Of a DNA stretch of 64,000 nucleotides, positions 24,936-33,786 are shown piece by piece. The stretch is taken from assembly GCF_012927345.1 (NCBI RefSeq), contig NZ_JABBGJ010000012.1:122620-186619 (forward strand), written 5' to 3'. The position numbers and the translations under genes are program-made. Each line of letters opens with the position of its first letter. Position 1 is the stretch's first letter. The DNA is from Paraburkholderia polaris (GTDB lineage: Bacteria; Pseudomonadota; Gammaproteobacteria; Burkholderiales; Burkholderiaceae). The notes under the pieces are model-generated. The model was not told where the DNA came from and did no database searches. It was given only the letters and a program-made list of their open reading frames with translations.

Positions 24936-26089
24936 GCGGCTTGCTCCTGCTGATCGTGATCCTGATCCTTGTCTTGATCTTCGCCCTGATTTTTACCCGC
25001 TGCGCCGTGTTGCGCCCGCAGGCGTCGCACGAGTTCGAGTTCGGACTGGAAGTCGACGTAGTGAGGCAATTTCAGATGCTGAACGAAGCCGGACGCTTCG
25101 ACGTTATCGCTGTGCGAGAGCATGAATTCGATGTCCTGGGTCGGCGAGCCGAGCGTTTCGCCGAGCTCCTCAGCGCGTAACGCGCGATCCACCAGTGCCA
25201 TTGCCATCGCTTTGCGTTCCGCATGTCCGAACGCGAGGCCATAGCCTTGCGTGAAAGTGGGCGGCACGTCGCCGCTGCCGGCGAACTGGTTGATCATCTG
25301 GCATTCGGTGATATCGATGTCGCCGATTTCGACCGCCTCACCCAACTCGTCGAGCTCCATTTCGACGGCGATCGTGCCGAAGCGGATCTCGCCGGCAAAC
25401 GGATGCGAATGCGCGTAGCCGCGTTGTGTGGCGTAGCCCATGGCGAGCAGGAAGCCTTCGTCGCCGCGAGCGAGATTCTGCAAACGCGTGGCGCGGCTCG
25501 CAGGAAATGCGAGCGGCTCGCGCGAAAGGTCGCCGGGTTCCGGCGCTTCCGGCGTGGGGCGTTCCTGTTCGATCAGGCCTTCCTTGTCGAGCAGTGAGAC
25601 CACGCGCGGCATGGCCTCTGCTGCGGCCTGAGCGGCTTGATTGGAAGCCGGGGTTGCGGCCGCATCGATTCCCGCATCGCCTTCGGCGAGCAATGCGAAA
25701 TCCAGCAGACGCTGCGTGTAATCGTAAGTCGCGCCGAGCAACTGGCCACCGGGCACGTCCTTGAACGTCGCCGAAATGCGGCGCGCCACTTGCATGTCTT
25801 CCGTGTCGATCGCCTGCGTGTAACCGAAACGCGGCAACGTGGTGCGGTATGCACGCAACAGAAAGATCGCTTCGACCAGATCGCCTGCGGCCTGTTTGAT
25901 TGCGAGCGCGGCGAGTTCTTCGTCGTAGACCGAACCTTCGGTCATCACTCGCGCGACGGCGAGACGCAATTGCTCGCGAATCTGCGCGACGCTGAGTTCG
26001 GCCAGCCGCGTATCGCCGCGGCGTGCCTTGTCGAGCAGACGCCACGACGCTTCGATCGCGCGTTCTCCACCCTTGACGGCAACGTACAT
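24932..26089 (-). CDS. phnI: C-P lyase core subunit PhnI (nucleosidase)
   Basis: 385 residues. With PhnG, H and L it exchanges adenine for phosphonate on MgATP. Family motifs include MYVAVKGGERAIEASWRLL at the start and GYATQRGYAHSHPFAGEIR, ECQMINQF and GYGLAFGHAERKAMAMALVD. The protein is ~30 residues longer than E. coli PhnI because of a charged C-terminal tail of repeated Gln/Asp/Lys (EDQDKDQDHDQQEQ), probably disordered. The start codon shares one base with the phnH stop. Confidence 0.96.
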   Translation of the reverse strand: MYVAVKGGERAIEASWRLLDKARRGDTRLAELSVAQIREQLRLAVARVMTEGSVYDEELAALAIKQAAGDLVEAIFLLRAYRTTLPRFGYTQAIDTEDMQVARRISATFKDVPGGQLLGATYDYTQRLLDFALLAEGDAGIDAAATPASNQAAQAAAEAMPRVVSLLDKEGLIEQERPTPEAPEPGDLSREPLAFPASRATRLQNLARGDEGFLLAMGYATQRGYAHSHPFAGEIRFGTIAVEMELDELGEAVEIGDIDITECQMINQFAGSGDVPPTFTQGYGLAFGHAERKAMAMALVDRALRAEELGETLGSPTQDIEFMLSHSDNVEASGFVQHLKLPHYVDFQSELELVRRLRAQHGAAGKNQGEDQDKDQDHDQQEQAA

Positions 26090-26724
26090 CAGTTCACCTT
26101 CGCTTGAGTTGTGCGCGGCAGGCCGATCAACGTGCTGCCGCAGACGAGATAACAATCGATGCCGCACGGGAAGAGCGGCGCGAGGGCAGCGCGTTCGCGC
26201 CAGAAATGCTCGGGCAGGCCGATTGGCGCGATGGTCGCCGTGTGCTGGATGCCGGGGCCGCTCAGCACGACCGGTGCGCCTCCTGTCAACGCTTCGACGC
26301 GGATCAGCAACGTCACCGATTGCTCCGGCGATTCCGCGGCGCCGAGTGCAAAGCTTTCCAGCGCCGGCATTGCGCTTGCGTCGTGGATATAGGCGAAAGC
26401 GGCAAGTCCTGGTTCGTCGACGAGCGGCGCGCCGGTGTGAAATCGCAGTGCCGACGCCAGCGCCGTATCGGCTTGTGCGAGCCATACGGGCGTGGCGTAG
26501 TCGCACAGCGTCAGCAGCGTGGCGAATGCGGCGAGCGCGGCGTGAGTGGCCCGCACCTCCGGCAAACCTTTTTCGACGACGCCCACCGTGCCGGGACGCG
26601 ACAACGCGTCGAGCAAGGTGCGGAATACCGCCTGGGTGTCGTGGACCGGGTCTGCGAAACCGGGCGTTAGTGTGGACAATGAAGTGGACAACGAACTAGA
26701 CAATGCAATCTGCGAGTTTTCCAT
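26089..26724 (-). CDS. phnH: C-P lyase core subunit PhnH
   Basis: 211 residues. PhnH is a structural subunit of the PhnGHIJ complex. Recognisable are FADPVHDTQAVFRTLLDALSRPG near the N-terminus and GAPVVLSGPGI in the second half. The first ~25 residues contain a Ser/Leu/Thr repeat (SSSLSTSLSTL) encoded by a 12-bp tandem repeat and not shared with PhnH proteins I recall. The start shares one base with the phnG stop. Confidence 0.94.
   Translation of the reverse strand: MENSQIALSSSLSTSLSTLTPGFADPVHDTQAVFRTLLDALSRPGTVGVVEKGLPEVRATHAALAAFATLLTLCDYATPVWLAQADTALASALRFHTGAPLVDEPGLAAFAYIHDASAMPALESFALGAAESPEQSVTLLIRVEALTGGAPVVLSGPGIQHTATIAPIGLPEHFWRERAALAPLFPCGIDCYLVCGSTLIGLPRTTQAKVN
26668..26703 (-). 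repeat. 12-bp tandem repeat inside the phnH 5' end
   Basis: Three plus-strand units, TAGTGTGGACAA, TGAAGTGGACAA and CGAACTAGACAA, encode a repeated Leu-Ser-Thr-Ser-type motif close to the PhnH N-terminus. Being a multiple of three, copy changes would leave the frame intact. Confidence 0.75.
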
Positions 26725-27209
26725 CAGTCGCCTCTGACCATCGTGAAGAATTCGACGCGTGTCGCCGCCGCATCCTGCCGGCGCTCCGCGCGTTCAGCGG
26801 CTTGCCGTGCGGCAAGCGGCCCGATCAATTGCTGATGCAAGGCAGCGTGATGCTCGGGCATTTGCAGCAGTGCATCGGCCAGCGCCGCCAGTTCGGCGCG
26901 GCGGCGGTCGCGGCCCAGATGACACGCAACGCCGACGGCTGCCGTTGCGTCACCCGAGGCGCGCAGCCGCAACGTGGCGCGCGTGACGGTGGCTTCACCG
27001 AGATTGAACGGGTCGCCGCTGCCACCGACGCGGCCGCGCACCATCGCGAGGCCGATTTCGGGTGGCCGCAGCCAGTCGTAAGCAGGGGGCGGGACGCCTT
27101 GCAGCGCGCGATCTAGTGCGGCTTCGAGATCGGCGCGCGGCGTGCGGGCCAGCACGGCCATCCATGCGCGCCGCATGGCGGAGGAAGGCGAGACGGAAGT
27201 GGCACTCAT
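26724..27209 (-). CDS. phnG: C-P lyase core subunit PhnG
   Basis: 161 residues. PhnG forms part of the ribose-exchange core with PhnH, I and J. Family motifs: RAWMAVLARTPRADLEAAL near the start, PPEIGLAMVRGRVGGSGDPFNLGEATVTR in the middle. The ATG at 27209 is chosen because AGGAA lies upstream and the family N-terminus fits; 13 further codons upstream are open but run into the promoter region. First gene of the operon, divergent from phnF. Confidence 0.94.
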   Translation of the reverse strand: MSATSVSPSSAMRRAWMAVLARTPRADLEAALDRALQGVPPPAYDWLRPPEIGLAMVRGRVGGSGDPFNLGEATVTRATLRLRASGDATAAVGVACHLGRDRRRAELAALADALLQMPEHHAALHQQLIGPLAARQAAERAERRQDAAATRVEFFTMVRGD

Positions 27210-27256
27210 CGAAATTCCTGTTGATCCAGCGAATGGACATTTGACCATCTATTCAT

Positions 27257-27276
27257 CTAAACGTCTAGACGTTTAG
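27257..27276. promoter_or_regulatory. PhnF/HutC-type operator palindrome
   Basis: CTAAACGTCTAGACGTTTAG is a perfect 20-bp palindrome midway between the divergent phnG and phnF starts. Its centre GTCTAGAC matches the GT-N-TA-N-AC core known for HutC-subfamily GntR regulators, which PhnF belongs to. It most likely lets PhnF control both arms of the phn locus. Confidence 0.8.
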
Positions 27277-27390
27277 GGGTATGCTTGTCGGGCGTTGTCG
27301 CGCATCGCCGCCGTTTCACATTTTCATCACGGCTTGCGCACTACAATGCATGGCATAGCGAATATTTGAACCCAGGGGAATGACAGCACC

Positions 27391-28149
27391 ATGACATCGA
27401 ACGACAACGCGACGTCGGGCACGCTGCTCGAACGCGGCGCGGGCGTTGCCGTCTGGCGGCAGATCGAGCAGATTCTGGCGGCGGAAATCGCCGCGAGCGG
27501 CTTCGGCGAAGAAGGCCGGTTGCCGAGCGAGGGTGAACTGGCCAAGCGCTTCGACGTGAACCGGCATACCGTGCGCCGGGCCATGCTCGGTCTTGCCGCA
27601 TTGGGTCTCGTCAGCGTCGAGCAGGGACGCGGCACGTTCGTGCAGCCCGGCGCGATCGACTATACGATCGGCCGGCGCACGCGGTTTACAGAAAACTTGC
27701 GCCAGCAGCATCATGCTGCGGCGGGCACGATGTTGTCGGCCGCGCGCGTGAAGGCCGAGCCGAATGTCGCGAAGGCGCTCAGCCTGCGGGCGGGCGCATT
27801 GGTCTACCGGATCGAGACGCTGCACGAATCGGATGGCGTGCCGCTCACGTTCGCGCGCAACTGGTATCCGGCCGCGCGTTTTCCGGACTTCCCGGAGGTG
27901 CTGGAGCGTACCGGCGGCGTGACCAAGGCGATGGCCGAATTGGGCGTAACCGATTATCTGCGTAAGTGGAGCCGTATCGGCAGCGTGTTGCCGGAGCCGG
28001 AAGTGGCGCGGCGTTTGAATATCAACCGCCAGCAGCCGGTGTTGTGGGTCGAAAACGTCGACGTCGATCTGGAAGGCACACCGATTAAATACGGCTTCAC
28101 GCATTTTGCGGCGGACCGTGTGCAGTTGCTGGTGGAGCACGAAGTATGA
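27391..28149 (+). CDS. phnF: GntR/HutC-family regulator of phosphonate metabolism
   Basis: 252 residues. N-terminal winged helix (LPSEGELAKRFDVNRHTVRRAMLGLAALGLV, about residues 47-78) and a C-terminal UTRA effector domain with GALVYRIETLHESDGVPLTFARNWYP. The position beside the C-P lyase genes supports the PhnF name. A palindrome of the HutC type lies in the shared promoter. The stop overlaps the next start by four bases, so it is cotranscribed with the DUF1045 gene and phnN. Effector not known from sequence. Confidence 0.93.
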   Translation: MTSNDNATSGTLLERGAGVAVWRQIEQILAAEIAASGFGEEGRLPSEGELAKRFDVNRHTVRRAMLGLAALGLVSVEQGRGTFVQPGAIDYTIGRRTRFTENLRQQHHAAAGTMLSAARVKAEPNVAKALSLRAGALVYRIETLHESDGVPLTFARNWYPAARFPDFPEVLERTGGVTKAMAELGVTDYLRKWSRIGSVLPEPEVARRLNINRQQPVLWVENVDVDLEGTPIKYGFTHFAADRVQLLVEHEV

Positions 28150-28892
28150 GCGCCGTGGTGGGGAGCATCGGCGCTCAGGTCGAATGGCGCAACGACGCAC
28201 GTTTCGCGGTCTATTACGCGCCGTCGCGCGAGTCGGTGTGGTGGCAGGCGGGTTCGGCGTGGTTAGGGCGTGATGCGGAACGCGGCGAGCGATGTGCGTC
28301 GCCACAACCGGAACGCCTGACGCGTCCGCTCGCGGATCTAACCGAAGCACCGCGCCGCTATGGTTGGCACGGCACGCTGGTCGCGCCGTTTCGTCTCGCT
28401 GAAGGCATCACTCAACAGGACGTGCTGGAAGCGACGCGTCAATGGGCACAGACGCAAAGCGCATTCGCGTTGTCGGTCGAAGCCGCGACGCTCGGCGATT
28501 TCGTCGCGCTGCGTCCCGCGGATCAAAGCGGTGAAGCGAACATTGGCGCCGTTGCCGCAAGTGCCTTGCGCTCCCTCGATGCACTGCGTGCGAGACCGTC
28601 CGCGGCCGATCTCGCACGCCGTCTCGCCGCGCCGTTGAGCGAACGGCAACGTGCATTGCTGATCGAATGGGGTTATCCGTACGTGTTCGACGAATTCCGT
28701 TTTCACATGACGCTATCCAGTTCTCTCGCCGATGCCGGAGAGCGCGCGACGCTGGTTGCCTGGTGGCAGGCGAAAACGCCCGCGCTCGGGCCGCTCGCTA
28801 TCGATCATGCGGCGCTCTTTGTCGAACCCGCGCCCGGCGAGCCGTTTGTCCTGTGGCAACGTGTGCCGTTCCAGACCGACGAGGTGAAATAA
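28146..28892 (+). CDS. DUF1045 (2H phosphoesterase-like) phosphonate-metabolism protein
   Basis: 248 residues. Two HxT/S-type motifs, YGWHGTLVAPF near residue 75 and FRFHMTLSSSL near 187, mark the 2H phosphoesterase fold. DUF1045 proteins recur in C-P lyase operons and are thought to replace the PhnP cyclic phosphodiesterase that opens the 1,2-cyclic ribose phosphate produced by PhnJ; the absence of phnP here fits that. That role is inferred from context. Starts on the ATGA overlap with phnF. Confidence 0.88.
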   Translation: MSAVVGSIGAQVEWRNDARFAVYYAPSRESVWWQAGSAWLGRDAERGERCASPQPERLTRPLADLTEAPRRYGWHGTLVAPFRLAEGITQQDVLEATRQWAQTQSAFALSVEAATLGDFVALRPADQSGEANIGAVAASALRSLDALRARPSAADLARRLAAPLSERQRALLIEWGYPYVFDEFRFHMTLSSSLADAGERATLVAWWQAKTPALGPLAIDHAALFVEPAPGEPFVLWQRVPFQTDEVK

Positions 28893-28894
28893 CA

Positions 28895-29458
28895 ATGGCA
28901 GGTCGTTTGATCTATGTAATGGGGCCGTCCGGCGCGGGCAAGGATTCATTGCTGGCTTTTGCGCGCCGCCGCCTGATGGGCGAGCCGATTCTGTTTGCGC
29001 ATCGCTACATCACGCGGCCGAGCGGCAACGGTGAAGAGCATGTTGCGTTGAGCGTCGAAGAATTCGCGGCGCGTTCGGTGCTCGGTCTGTTCGCGCTCGA
29101 GTGGTCGAGCCACTCACTGCGTTATGGCATCGGTATCGAGCTCGATGCCTGGCTTGCACGTGGATGCACGGTCGTCGTCAATGGGTCACGTCAGCATTTG
29201 CAGCATACGTTGGCGCGCTATCCGCACACGGAAGTCGTGCATGTGGACGCAGCGCCCCATATTCTCGAAGCCCGGCTCGGCGCGCGGGCGCGTGAGTCGG
29301 CGGAACAGGTCGCGGCCAGGCTTGCACGACGGGCACCGTTTTCGCTGCCGGAGGGGCTTCGGTGCACGACGATCGATAACTCCGGGGCGCTGGAAGATGC
29401 GGGGCACGAGCTGATTGCGTTTTTGCAGGCGGAAGCCGACATTCCCGACGTTCGATAG
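28895..29458 (+). CDS. phnN: Ribose 1,5-bisphosphate phosphokinase
   Basis: 187 residues with a guanylate-kinase-like fold. The P-loop GPSGAGKDSLL is at residues 10-20, and RYITRPSGNGEEHVALS follows. It converts ribose 1,5-bisphosphate, the downstream product of the C-P lyase pathway, to PRPP. Start at ATG 28895, two bases after the DUF1045 stop, with GAGG 10 bases upstream. Last gene of the phnF arm; the next gene is convergent. Confidence 0.92.
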   Translation: MAGRLIYVMGPSGAGKDSLLAFARRRLMGEPILFAHRYITRPSGNGEEHVALSVEEFAARSVLGLFALEWSSHSLRYGIGIELDAWLARGCTVVVNGSRQHLQHTLARYPHTEVVHVDAAPHILEARLGARARESAEQVAARLARRAPFSLPEGLRCTTIDNSGALEDAGHELIAFLQAEADIPDVR

Positions 29459-29464
29459 GCTCGA

Positions 29465-30373
29465 CTACCCAGTCACCGCCATCCGCTCTTTGGTGGCTTC
29501 CTGCAAGCACGACACAAACTGCAGCACCGCCGGCGTGGGCAACAGATCACGCCGCGAGATGATGCTGAGATCGTAACTTGGGAGCACCTCTTCAATCTGC
29601 GCGATGCGGATGCCCAGCGGCGCGACCATCTGCGCCAACGGCCGCGTAAAGCAGCCGATCACATCCGTTTGCGACACCAGCCCGAGCGTCACCGCGAACG
29701 ACGACGGCGCTCGCAGCAGCCGCTTTGGCACGGGCAAGCCGTGCGCGTTGAACATCGCCATCATCACGCTATGCGGAAAGTGATCGGCGCCCACCGTCAC
29801 GATCCACTCGGCGTCGAGCAATTCGTGCAGACGCGTGACGTTCGCCGGTGGATGCCCGGCACGCATCGCAATGACAAACTGCGTCGAGTAGAGCGGCGCT
29901 TGCACCAGGTCGCTGTCGAGCGCCTGCACATGATGGATCGCCGCCATATCGAGCGCGCCGTTACGCAAACGCGCGACGGCATCCGGAATCGTGACTTCTT
30001 CCAGATGCAGATTCACCAGCGGCATCGCGCGGCGAAACTTCGAAACCGCGTGCGGCAGAGCAGTCAACGCGATCGACGGCATCGTGCCCACGCTCACCTT
30101 GCCGGCCAGTTCCCCCTTCACCTGTTCGACCGCTTCGACCGTGCGGCGCATATCGCCTAGCAACTGTTCCGCGCGCGGTAACAGCGCCAGCCCGCACGCG
30201 GTCAACTCGATGCCGCGCACGCTGCGCACCATCAGCTCGGCATTCAGCGCGCTCTCCAACTCGCGGATCGTATGCGTGACGGCCGGTTGCGTCACGCCGA
30301 GCTCGCGCGCGGCGGCGCGCAGACTGCGGTGATGGGCGGCGGCGACGAACGCTTGCAGCTGTTGCAGCTTCAT
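29465..30373 (-). CDS. LysR-family transcriptional regulator
   Basis: 302 residues. N-terminal helix-turn-helix (LQAFVAAAHHRSLRAAARELGVTQPAVTHTIRELE), followed by a LysR substrate-binding domain (GKVSVGTMPSIALTALP). It is divergent from the M20 amidohydrolase gene with a ~130-base shared promoter, the usual geometry for a dedicated regulator. The region between contains AT-rich sequence but no operator I can name. The ATG at 30373 is chosen because the HTH begins at once; an extension upstream is possible but unlike the family. Confidence 0.9.
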   Translation of the reverse strand: MKLQQLQAFVAAAHHRSLRAAARELGVTQPAVTHTIRELESALNAELMVRSVRGIELTACGLALLPRAEQLLGDMRRTVEAVEQVKGELAGKVSVGTMPSIALTALPHAVSKFRRAMPLVNLHLEEVTIPDAVARLRNGALDMAAIHHVQALDSDLVQAPLYSTQFVIAMRAGHPPANVTRLHELLDAEWIVTVGADHFPHSVMMAMFNAHGLPVPKRLLRAPSSFAVTLGLVSQTDVIGCFTRPLAQMVAPLGIRIAQIEEVLPSYDLSIISRRDLLPTPAVLQFVSCLQEATKERMAVTG

Positions 30374-30503
30374 TGGGGTAATCCCGTATATAAAGCTTGT
30401 TAATCGGGGTGAAAAAAACAGCATCTTATTCGAACAAAATGGCGTGGCTATAGTGCTTGCCTATTTGCCGCGTTATGCGGCCTGATTTCCCATGGAGCGA
30501 TAG

Positions 30504-31694
30504 ATGAGCGAAGCCGCGCGTTTTACTGAAGTGTCCGACCTGGTGCCTGCCGCCGACAGCCTGCGCGAGATCCGCCATCACATCCATCACCACCCGGAGC
30601 TTGCCTACGAAGAGGTGCAAACCGGCGCGCTGGTGGCCGAGAAGCTCGAGCAATGGGGCTGGCAGGTCACGCGCGGGGTCGGTCAAACTGGTGTGGTGGG
30701 CACGCTGAAGGTGGGCGACGGCACGCGCAGTATCGGTATTCGCGCTGACATGGACGCGCTGCCGATCATCGAACAAACCGGTCTGCCGTATGCGAGCGGT
30801 ACGCACGGCAAGATGCACGCGTGCGGCCACGACGGCCACACGACGATGCTGCTCGGCGCCGCGCAGCACCTTGGCGCGACGCGCAATTTCTCGGGCACCG
30901 TGCATCTGTACTTCCAGCCGGCCGAAGAAAGCGGCATCGACAGCGGTGCGATGAAGATGATCAACGACGGCCTGTTCGAGCGCTTCCCGTGCGACGCCGT
31001 GTTCGGTCTGCACAATCATCCGGGCGAGGAGCCCGGGGTGATGCTGTTCCGCAAGGGGCCGTTCATGTCGGCGGGCGACAAGGCGATCATCACAATCGAA
31101 GGCGTCGGCGGTCATGCGGCGCGTCCGCATCTGACAGTGGATCCGGTGGTGGTGGCTGCGAGCATCGTGATGGCGTTGCAGACGATCGTCGCGCGTAACG
31201 TCGACCCGTCGCAGCCGGCGGTGGTGACGGTCGGTTCGATGCATGCGGGCACCGCGAACAATGTGATTTCCAGCAGCGCGAGGCTGGAATTGAGCGTGCG
31301 TTCGTTCAGCCCCGAAGTGCGCGCATTGCTGAAAAAGCGCATTACCGAACTCGCCGAAAGCCAGGCCGCGAGCTATGGCGGCAAGGCGGTGGTGGAGTAC
31401 ATCGAAGGCTATCCGGTGGTGATCAATTCGGATGCCGAAACGGACTTCGCGGTGCAGGTGGCGCGCGAACTGGTCGGCAACGACAAAGTGGTCGAGCAGA
31501 CCGACATCCTGATGGGCAGCGAAGATTTCGCCTTCATGCTGCAGAAACGCCCCGGCACGTTTCTGCGGATCGGTAACGGTGCGGGCGAAGACGGCTGCAT
31601 GGTGCACAACCCGCATTACGACTTCAACGATCGCAATCTGCCGGTCGGCGCGGCATTCTGGACGCGGCTGGTGGAGCGGTATCTGGGGCAATGA
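30504..31694 (+). CDS. M20D-family amidohydrolase (hippurate hydrolase-like)
   Basis: 396 residues, typical of HipO/AmhX-type enzymes. Metal ligands lie in HACGHDGHTTMLLGAAQHL (about residues 107-125), AEESGIDSGAMKMI and GSEDFAFMLQ; a dimerisation domain is in the middle (ISSSARLELSVRSFSPEVR). It hydrolyses N-acyl amino acids such as hippurate or N-acetyl compounds in the cytosol; the specific substrate is not readable. GGAG lies seven bases before the ATG. The divergent LysR protein is the probable regulator. Confidence 0.9.
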   Translation: MSEAARFTEVSDLVPAADSLREIRHHIHHHPELAYEEVQTGALVAEKLEQWGWQVTRGVGQTGVVGTLKVGDGTRSIGIRADMDALPIIEQTGLPYASGTHGKMHACGHDGHTTMLLGAAQHLGATRNFSGTVHLYFQPAEESGIDSGAMKMINDGLFERFPCDAVFGLHNHPGEEPGVMLFRKGPFMSAGDKAIITIEGVGGHAARPHLTVDPVVVAASIVMALQTIVARNVDPSQPAVVTVGSMHAGTANNVISSSARLELSVRSFSPEVRALLKKRITELAESQAASYGGKAVVEYIEGYPVVINSDAETDFAVQVARELVGNDKVVEQTDILMGSEDFAFMLQKRPGTFLRIGNGAGEDGCMVHNPHYDFNDRNLPVGAAFWTRLVERYLGQ

Positions 31695-31778
31695 GGGGGC
31701 AACAAGAAGCCAATGAGGCGCCTCAGATGCTCATGACGAGCCGATGAGCGGGCATTGAGTTCGCAGCGCCGCAAGGGC

Positions 31779-31910
31779 CGTGAGGGCCGCAAGGCGGCGC
31801 TCAACCTGACCATCATGCTGCCGGCGGCGAGCACCGGCCTGGTCGCGATTGCGCCGACGTATGCGCAGATCGGTCCCGCCGCGCCGCTGCTGATCGTGCT
31901 GGCGCGTCTT
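31779..31910 (+). pseudogene. Remnant of an MHS-family MFS transporter gene
   Basis: About 44 codons in one frame read like the loop 2-3 and helix 3 region of metabolite:H+ symporters: GREGRKAALNLTIML, then IAPTYAQIGPAAPLLIVLAR, where intact proteins continue with LLQGFSAGGE. Both flanks lose the similarity and no start, stop or remaining helices are present. It is therefore a decayed internal fragment between the amidohydrolase and the IclR gene. The parent was perhaps an organic-acid transporter. Confidence 0.65.
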
Positions 31911-31974
31911 TACTTCGCCTATCTGCGTGCGATTGCGTGCGTTCAATCACCCGCCCGCGGACAACCGCATGTAA

Positions 31975-32799
31975 TCAACCGCGCCGCGCCACCATCTCCG
32001 AGACTGTCTGCGCGGCCTGCTGCAAAGGCTCCAGAAACGCCTTCACCATCTGCTTGGCCGAATTGCGCTGAGCGTTGCCGCTGATATTCATCGCCGCGAT
32101 CACGCGCCCCTGGCGATTGCGAATCGGCGCGGACAACGAAATCAGACCGCCTTCCAGCTCCTGGTCGACGATTGCCCATCCCTGGCGGCGCACCTGCGCG
32201 ATCAGCTTTTTCAGCTCTTCCTTGTCGGTCACCGTGCGCGGCGTGTGCGCGTAGAGCGGCGCCGAATTCAAGGTCGCTTCGAGCGTTTCGTCGTCGAGCG
32301 CGGCCAGCAGCACACGGCCCATCGACGTGCAATACGCCGGCAAGCGGCTGCCGATCGACAGGTTGATGGTCATGATCTTGTGCGTCGGCACGCGCAGCAC
32401 GTAGACGATTTCGGTGCGATCGAGCACCGCCGCCGAGCAACTCTCGTGAACCTGCGCCGACAGATTTTCCATCACCGGTTCGGCGAGATTCCAGAACGGC
32501 ATCGAGGTCAGATACGCGAAACCGAGGTCGAGAATCTTTGGCGTGAGGCGGAACAGGCGGCCTTCGGCCTCGACATAGCCGAGTGTCTGTAACGTCAGCA
32601 GAATCCGGCGTGCGCCGGCGCGTGTCAGGCCGGTGGCGGTGGCAACGTCGGTGAGCGTCTGTTCGGGGTGGGCGGCATTGAACGCGCGGATGACCGAGAG
32701 GCCTCGCGCGAACGACTGCACATACGAGTCGCCCGGTTTGTCCGAGGCCGGTTCGGCGCTCGCAGGAACGGCAGAAGACGGCGGCAGGGCTTTGCTCAT
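31975..32799 (-). CDS. IclR-family regulator, PcaR/PobR-like
   Basis: 274 residues. N-terminal winged helix with SYVQSFARGLSVIRAF and LTDVATATGLTRAGARRILLTL, then the IclR effector domain (VMENLSAQVHESCSAAVLD, SRLPAYCTSMGRVLLAAL). This combination is characteristic of PcaR/PcaU/PobR regulators of the beta-ketoadipate pathway. A thiolase gene of that pathway (pcaF) lies 7 kb away with an operator-like site in front, a plausible target. It is divergent from the FCD-GntR gene. Calling it PcaR is an inference; a paralogue is possible. Confidence 0.82.
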   Translation of the reverse strand: MSKALPPSSAVPASAEPASDKPGDSYVQSFARGLSVIRAFNAAHPEQTLTDVATATGLTRAGARRILLTLQTLGYVEAEGRLFRLTPKILDLGFAYLTSMPFWNLAEPVMENLSAQVHESCSAAVLDRTEIVYVLRVPTHKIMTINLSIGSRLPAYCTSMGRVLLAALDDETLEATLNSAPLYAHTPRTVTDKEELKKLIAQVRRQGWAIVDQELEGGLISLSAPIRNRQGRVIAAMNISGNAQRNSAKQMVKAFLEPLQQAAQTVSEMVARRG

Positions 32800-33002
32800 G
32801 GACCTTGAGAGATGCGTTCGAAGAAGGGCGCACTGCGCTCGCGCGGTTCAGCCGGCGCGATGCGGCGCAAAGGCGTGACGATAGCTTAAGCCTTCTGTTT
32901 CGCCAACTTTGCCCACTTTTGCTCGAAAAGCTCAGGGTTTGCATGGATGCCGCCGGCGTCTGAAATTTGTATGATGACCCGACAACATGCATCGAGGCAT
33001 CC

Positions 33003-33707
33003 ATGTTCGACAAGATTCCTGTGCGCGCGCTGAGCGATACCGTCGCGCAGCAGTTGCTCAAGCAGATTGACAAAGGGACCTTCGCGCGCGTCGGGAAGCT
33101 GCCGACCGAGGCGGTGTTGGCGCAGCAGTTCGGCGTGAGCCGCACGGTGATCCGTGAGGCGATTTCGCGGTTGAAGAACGAAGGCGTGGTCGAGCCGCGC
33201 CAGGGTAGTGGCGTGTTCATCGCCGCACACGGTGCGATCCGGCCGTTGCGCATCGATTACGCGGAAGCGGTTGAAGCGGGCTCGGTGCTGCAAATCCTCG
33301 CGCTGCGGCGGGCGATCGAGGCGGAAGTTGCCTCGGAAGCCGCCATGCGCCGCAGCGACGCGGACATGATGTCGATCGACACCGCCCTCGCGAAAATCGA
33401 CGAAGCCGTGGCCGAAGGCGAGAACGGCGTCGCCGAAGATGTCGCGTTCCACCGCGCAATCGCCGCGGCAACCGGCAATCCGTATTTCCTCAAGACGCTC
33501 ATCTTCCTGAATCAGTACCTCGAAGCCGGCACCGTGGTCACGCGCCGCAACGAAGCGCTGCGCGATGATTTCTCACGTCAGGTGCGCGAAGAGCATGCGG
33601 CCATCGTCGCGGCGATCCGGGCGGGCGATCCGATGGCGGCGCGTGACGCGGCGAGCACGCATATGAACAATGCGGCACGGCGGCTCGCGGAAGCGGGTAT
33701 TTGCTGA
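33003..33707 (+). CDS. FCD-type GntR regulator, probably of the tetronate operon
   Basis: 234 residues. N-terminal winged helix (LPTEAVLAQQFGVSRTVIREAISRL), then an all-helical FCD domain whose metal-binding His/Asp pattern is visible (DVAFHRAIAAATGNPYF, REEHAAIVAAIRAGD). It directly precedes the five-gene tetronate set on the same strand, so it is the likely local regulator. Just upstream, TTGT and ACAA are separated by 11 bases (32967-32985), a possible operator. The ATG at 33003 is preferred over a TTG 12 codons upstream. Confidence 0.87.
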   Translation: MFDKIPVRALSDTVAQQLLKQIDKGTFARVGKLPTEAVLAQQFGVSRTVIREAISRLKNEGVVEPRQGSGVFIAAHGAIRPLRIDYAEAVEAGSVLQILALRRAIEAEVASEAAMRRSDADMMSIDTALAKIDEAVAEGENGVAEDVAFHRAIAAATGNPYFLKTLIFLNQYLEAGTVVTRRNEALRDDFSRQVREEHAAIVAAIRAGDPMAARDAASTHMNNAARRLAEAGIC

Positions 33708-33786
33708 GCTGAACTGAGCCGGCCCGGGTTGGGGTGAGGTGGGGCTCCATCGGGGCGCTTGTGGCTAACCAATGTAGAGGTCAGGT

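Noticed and set aside
31755..32084. A complete small gene starting at TTG 31755
   Set aside because: Only the middle reads as a transporter fragment and the end overlaps the IclR gene; treated as a pseudogene remnant.
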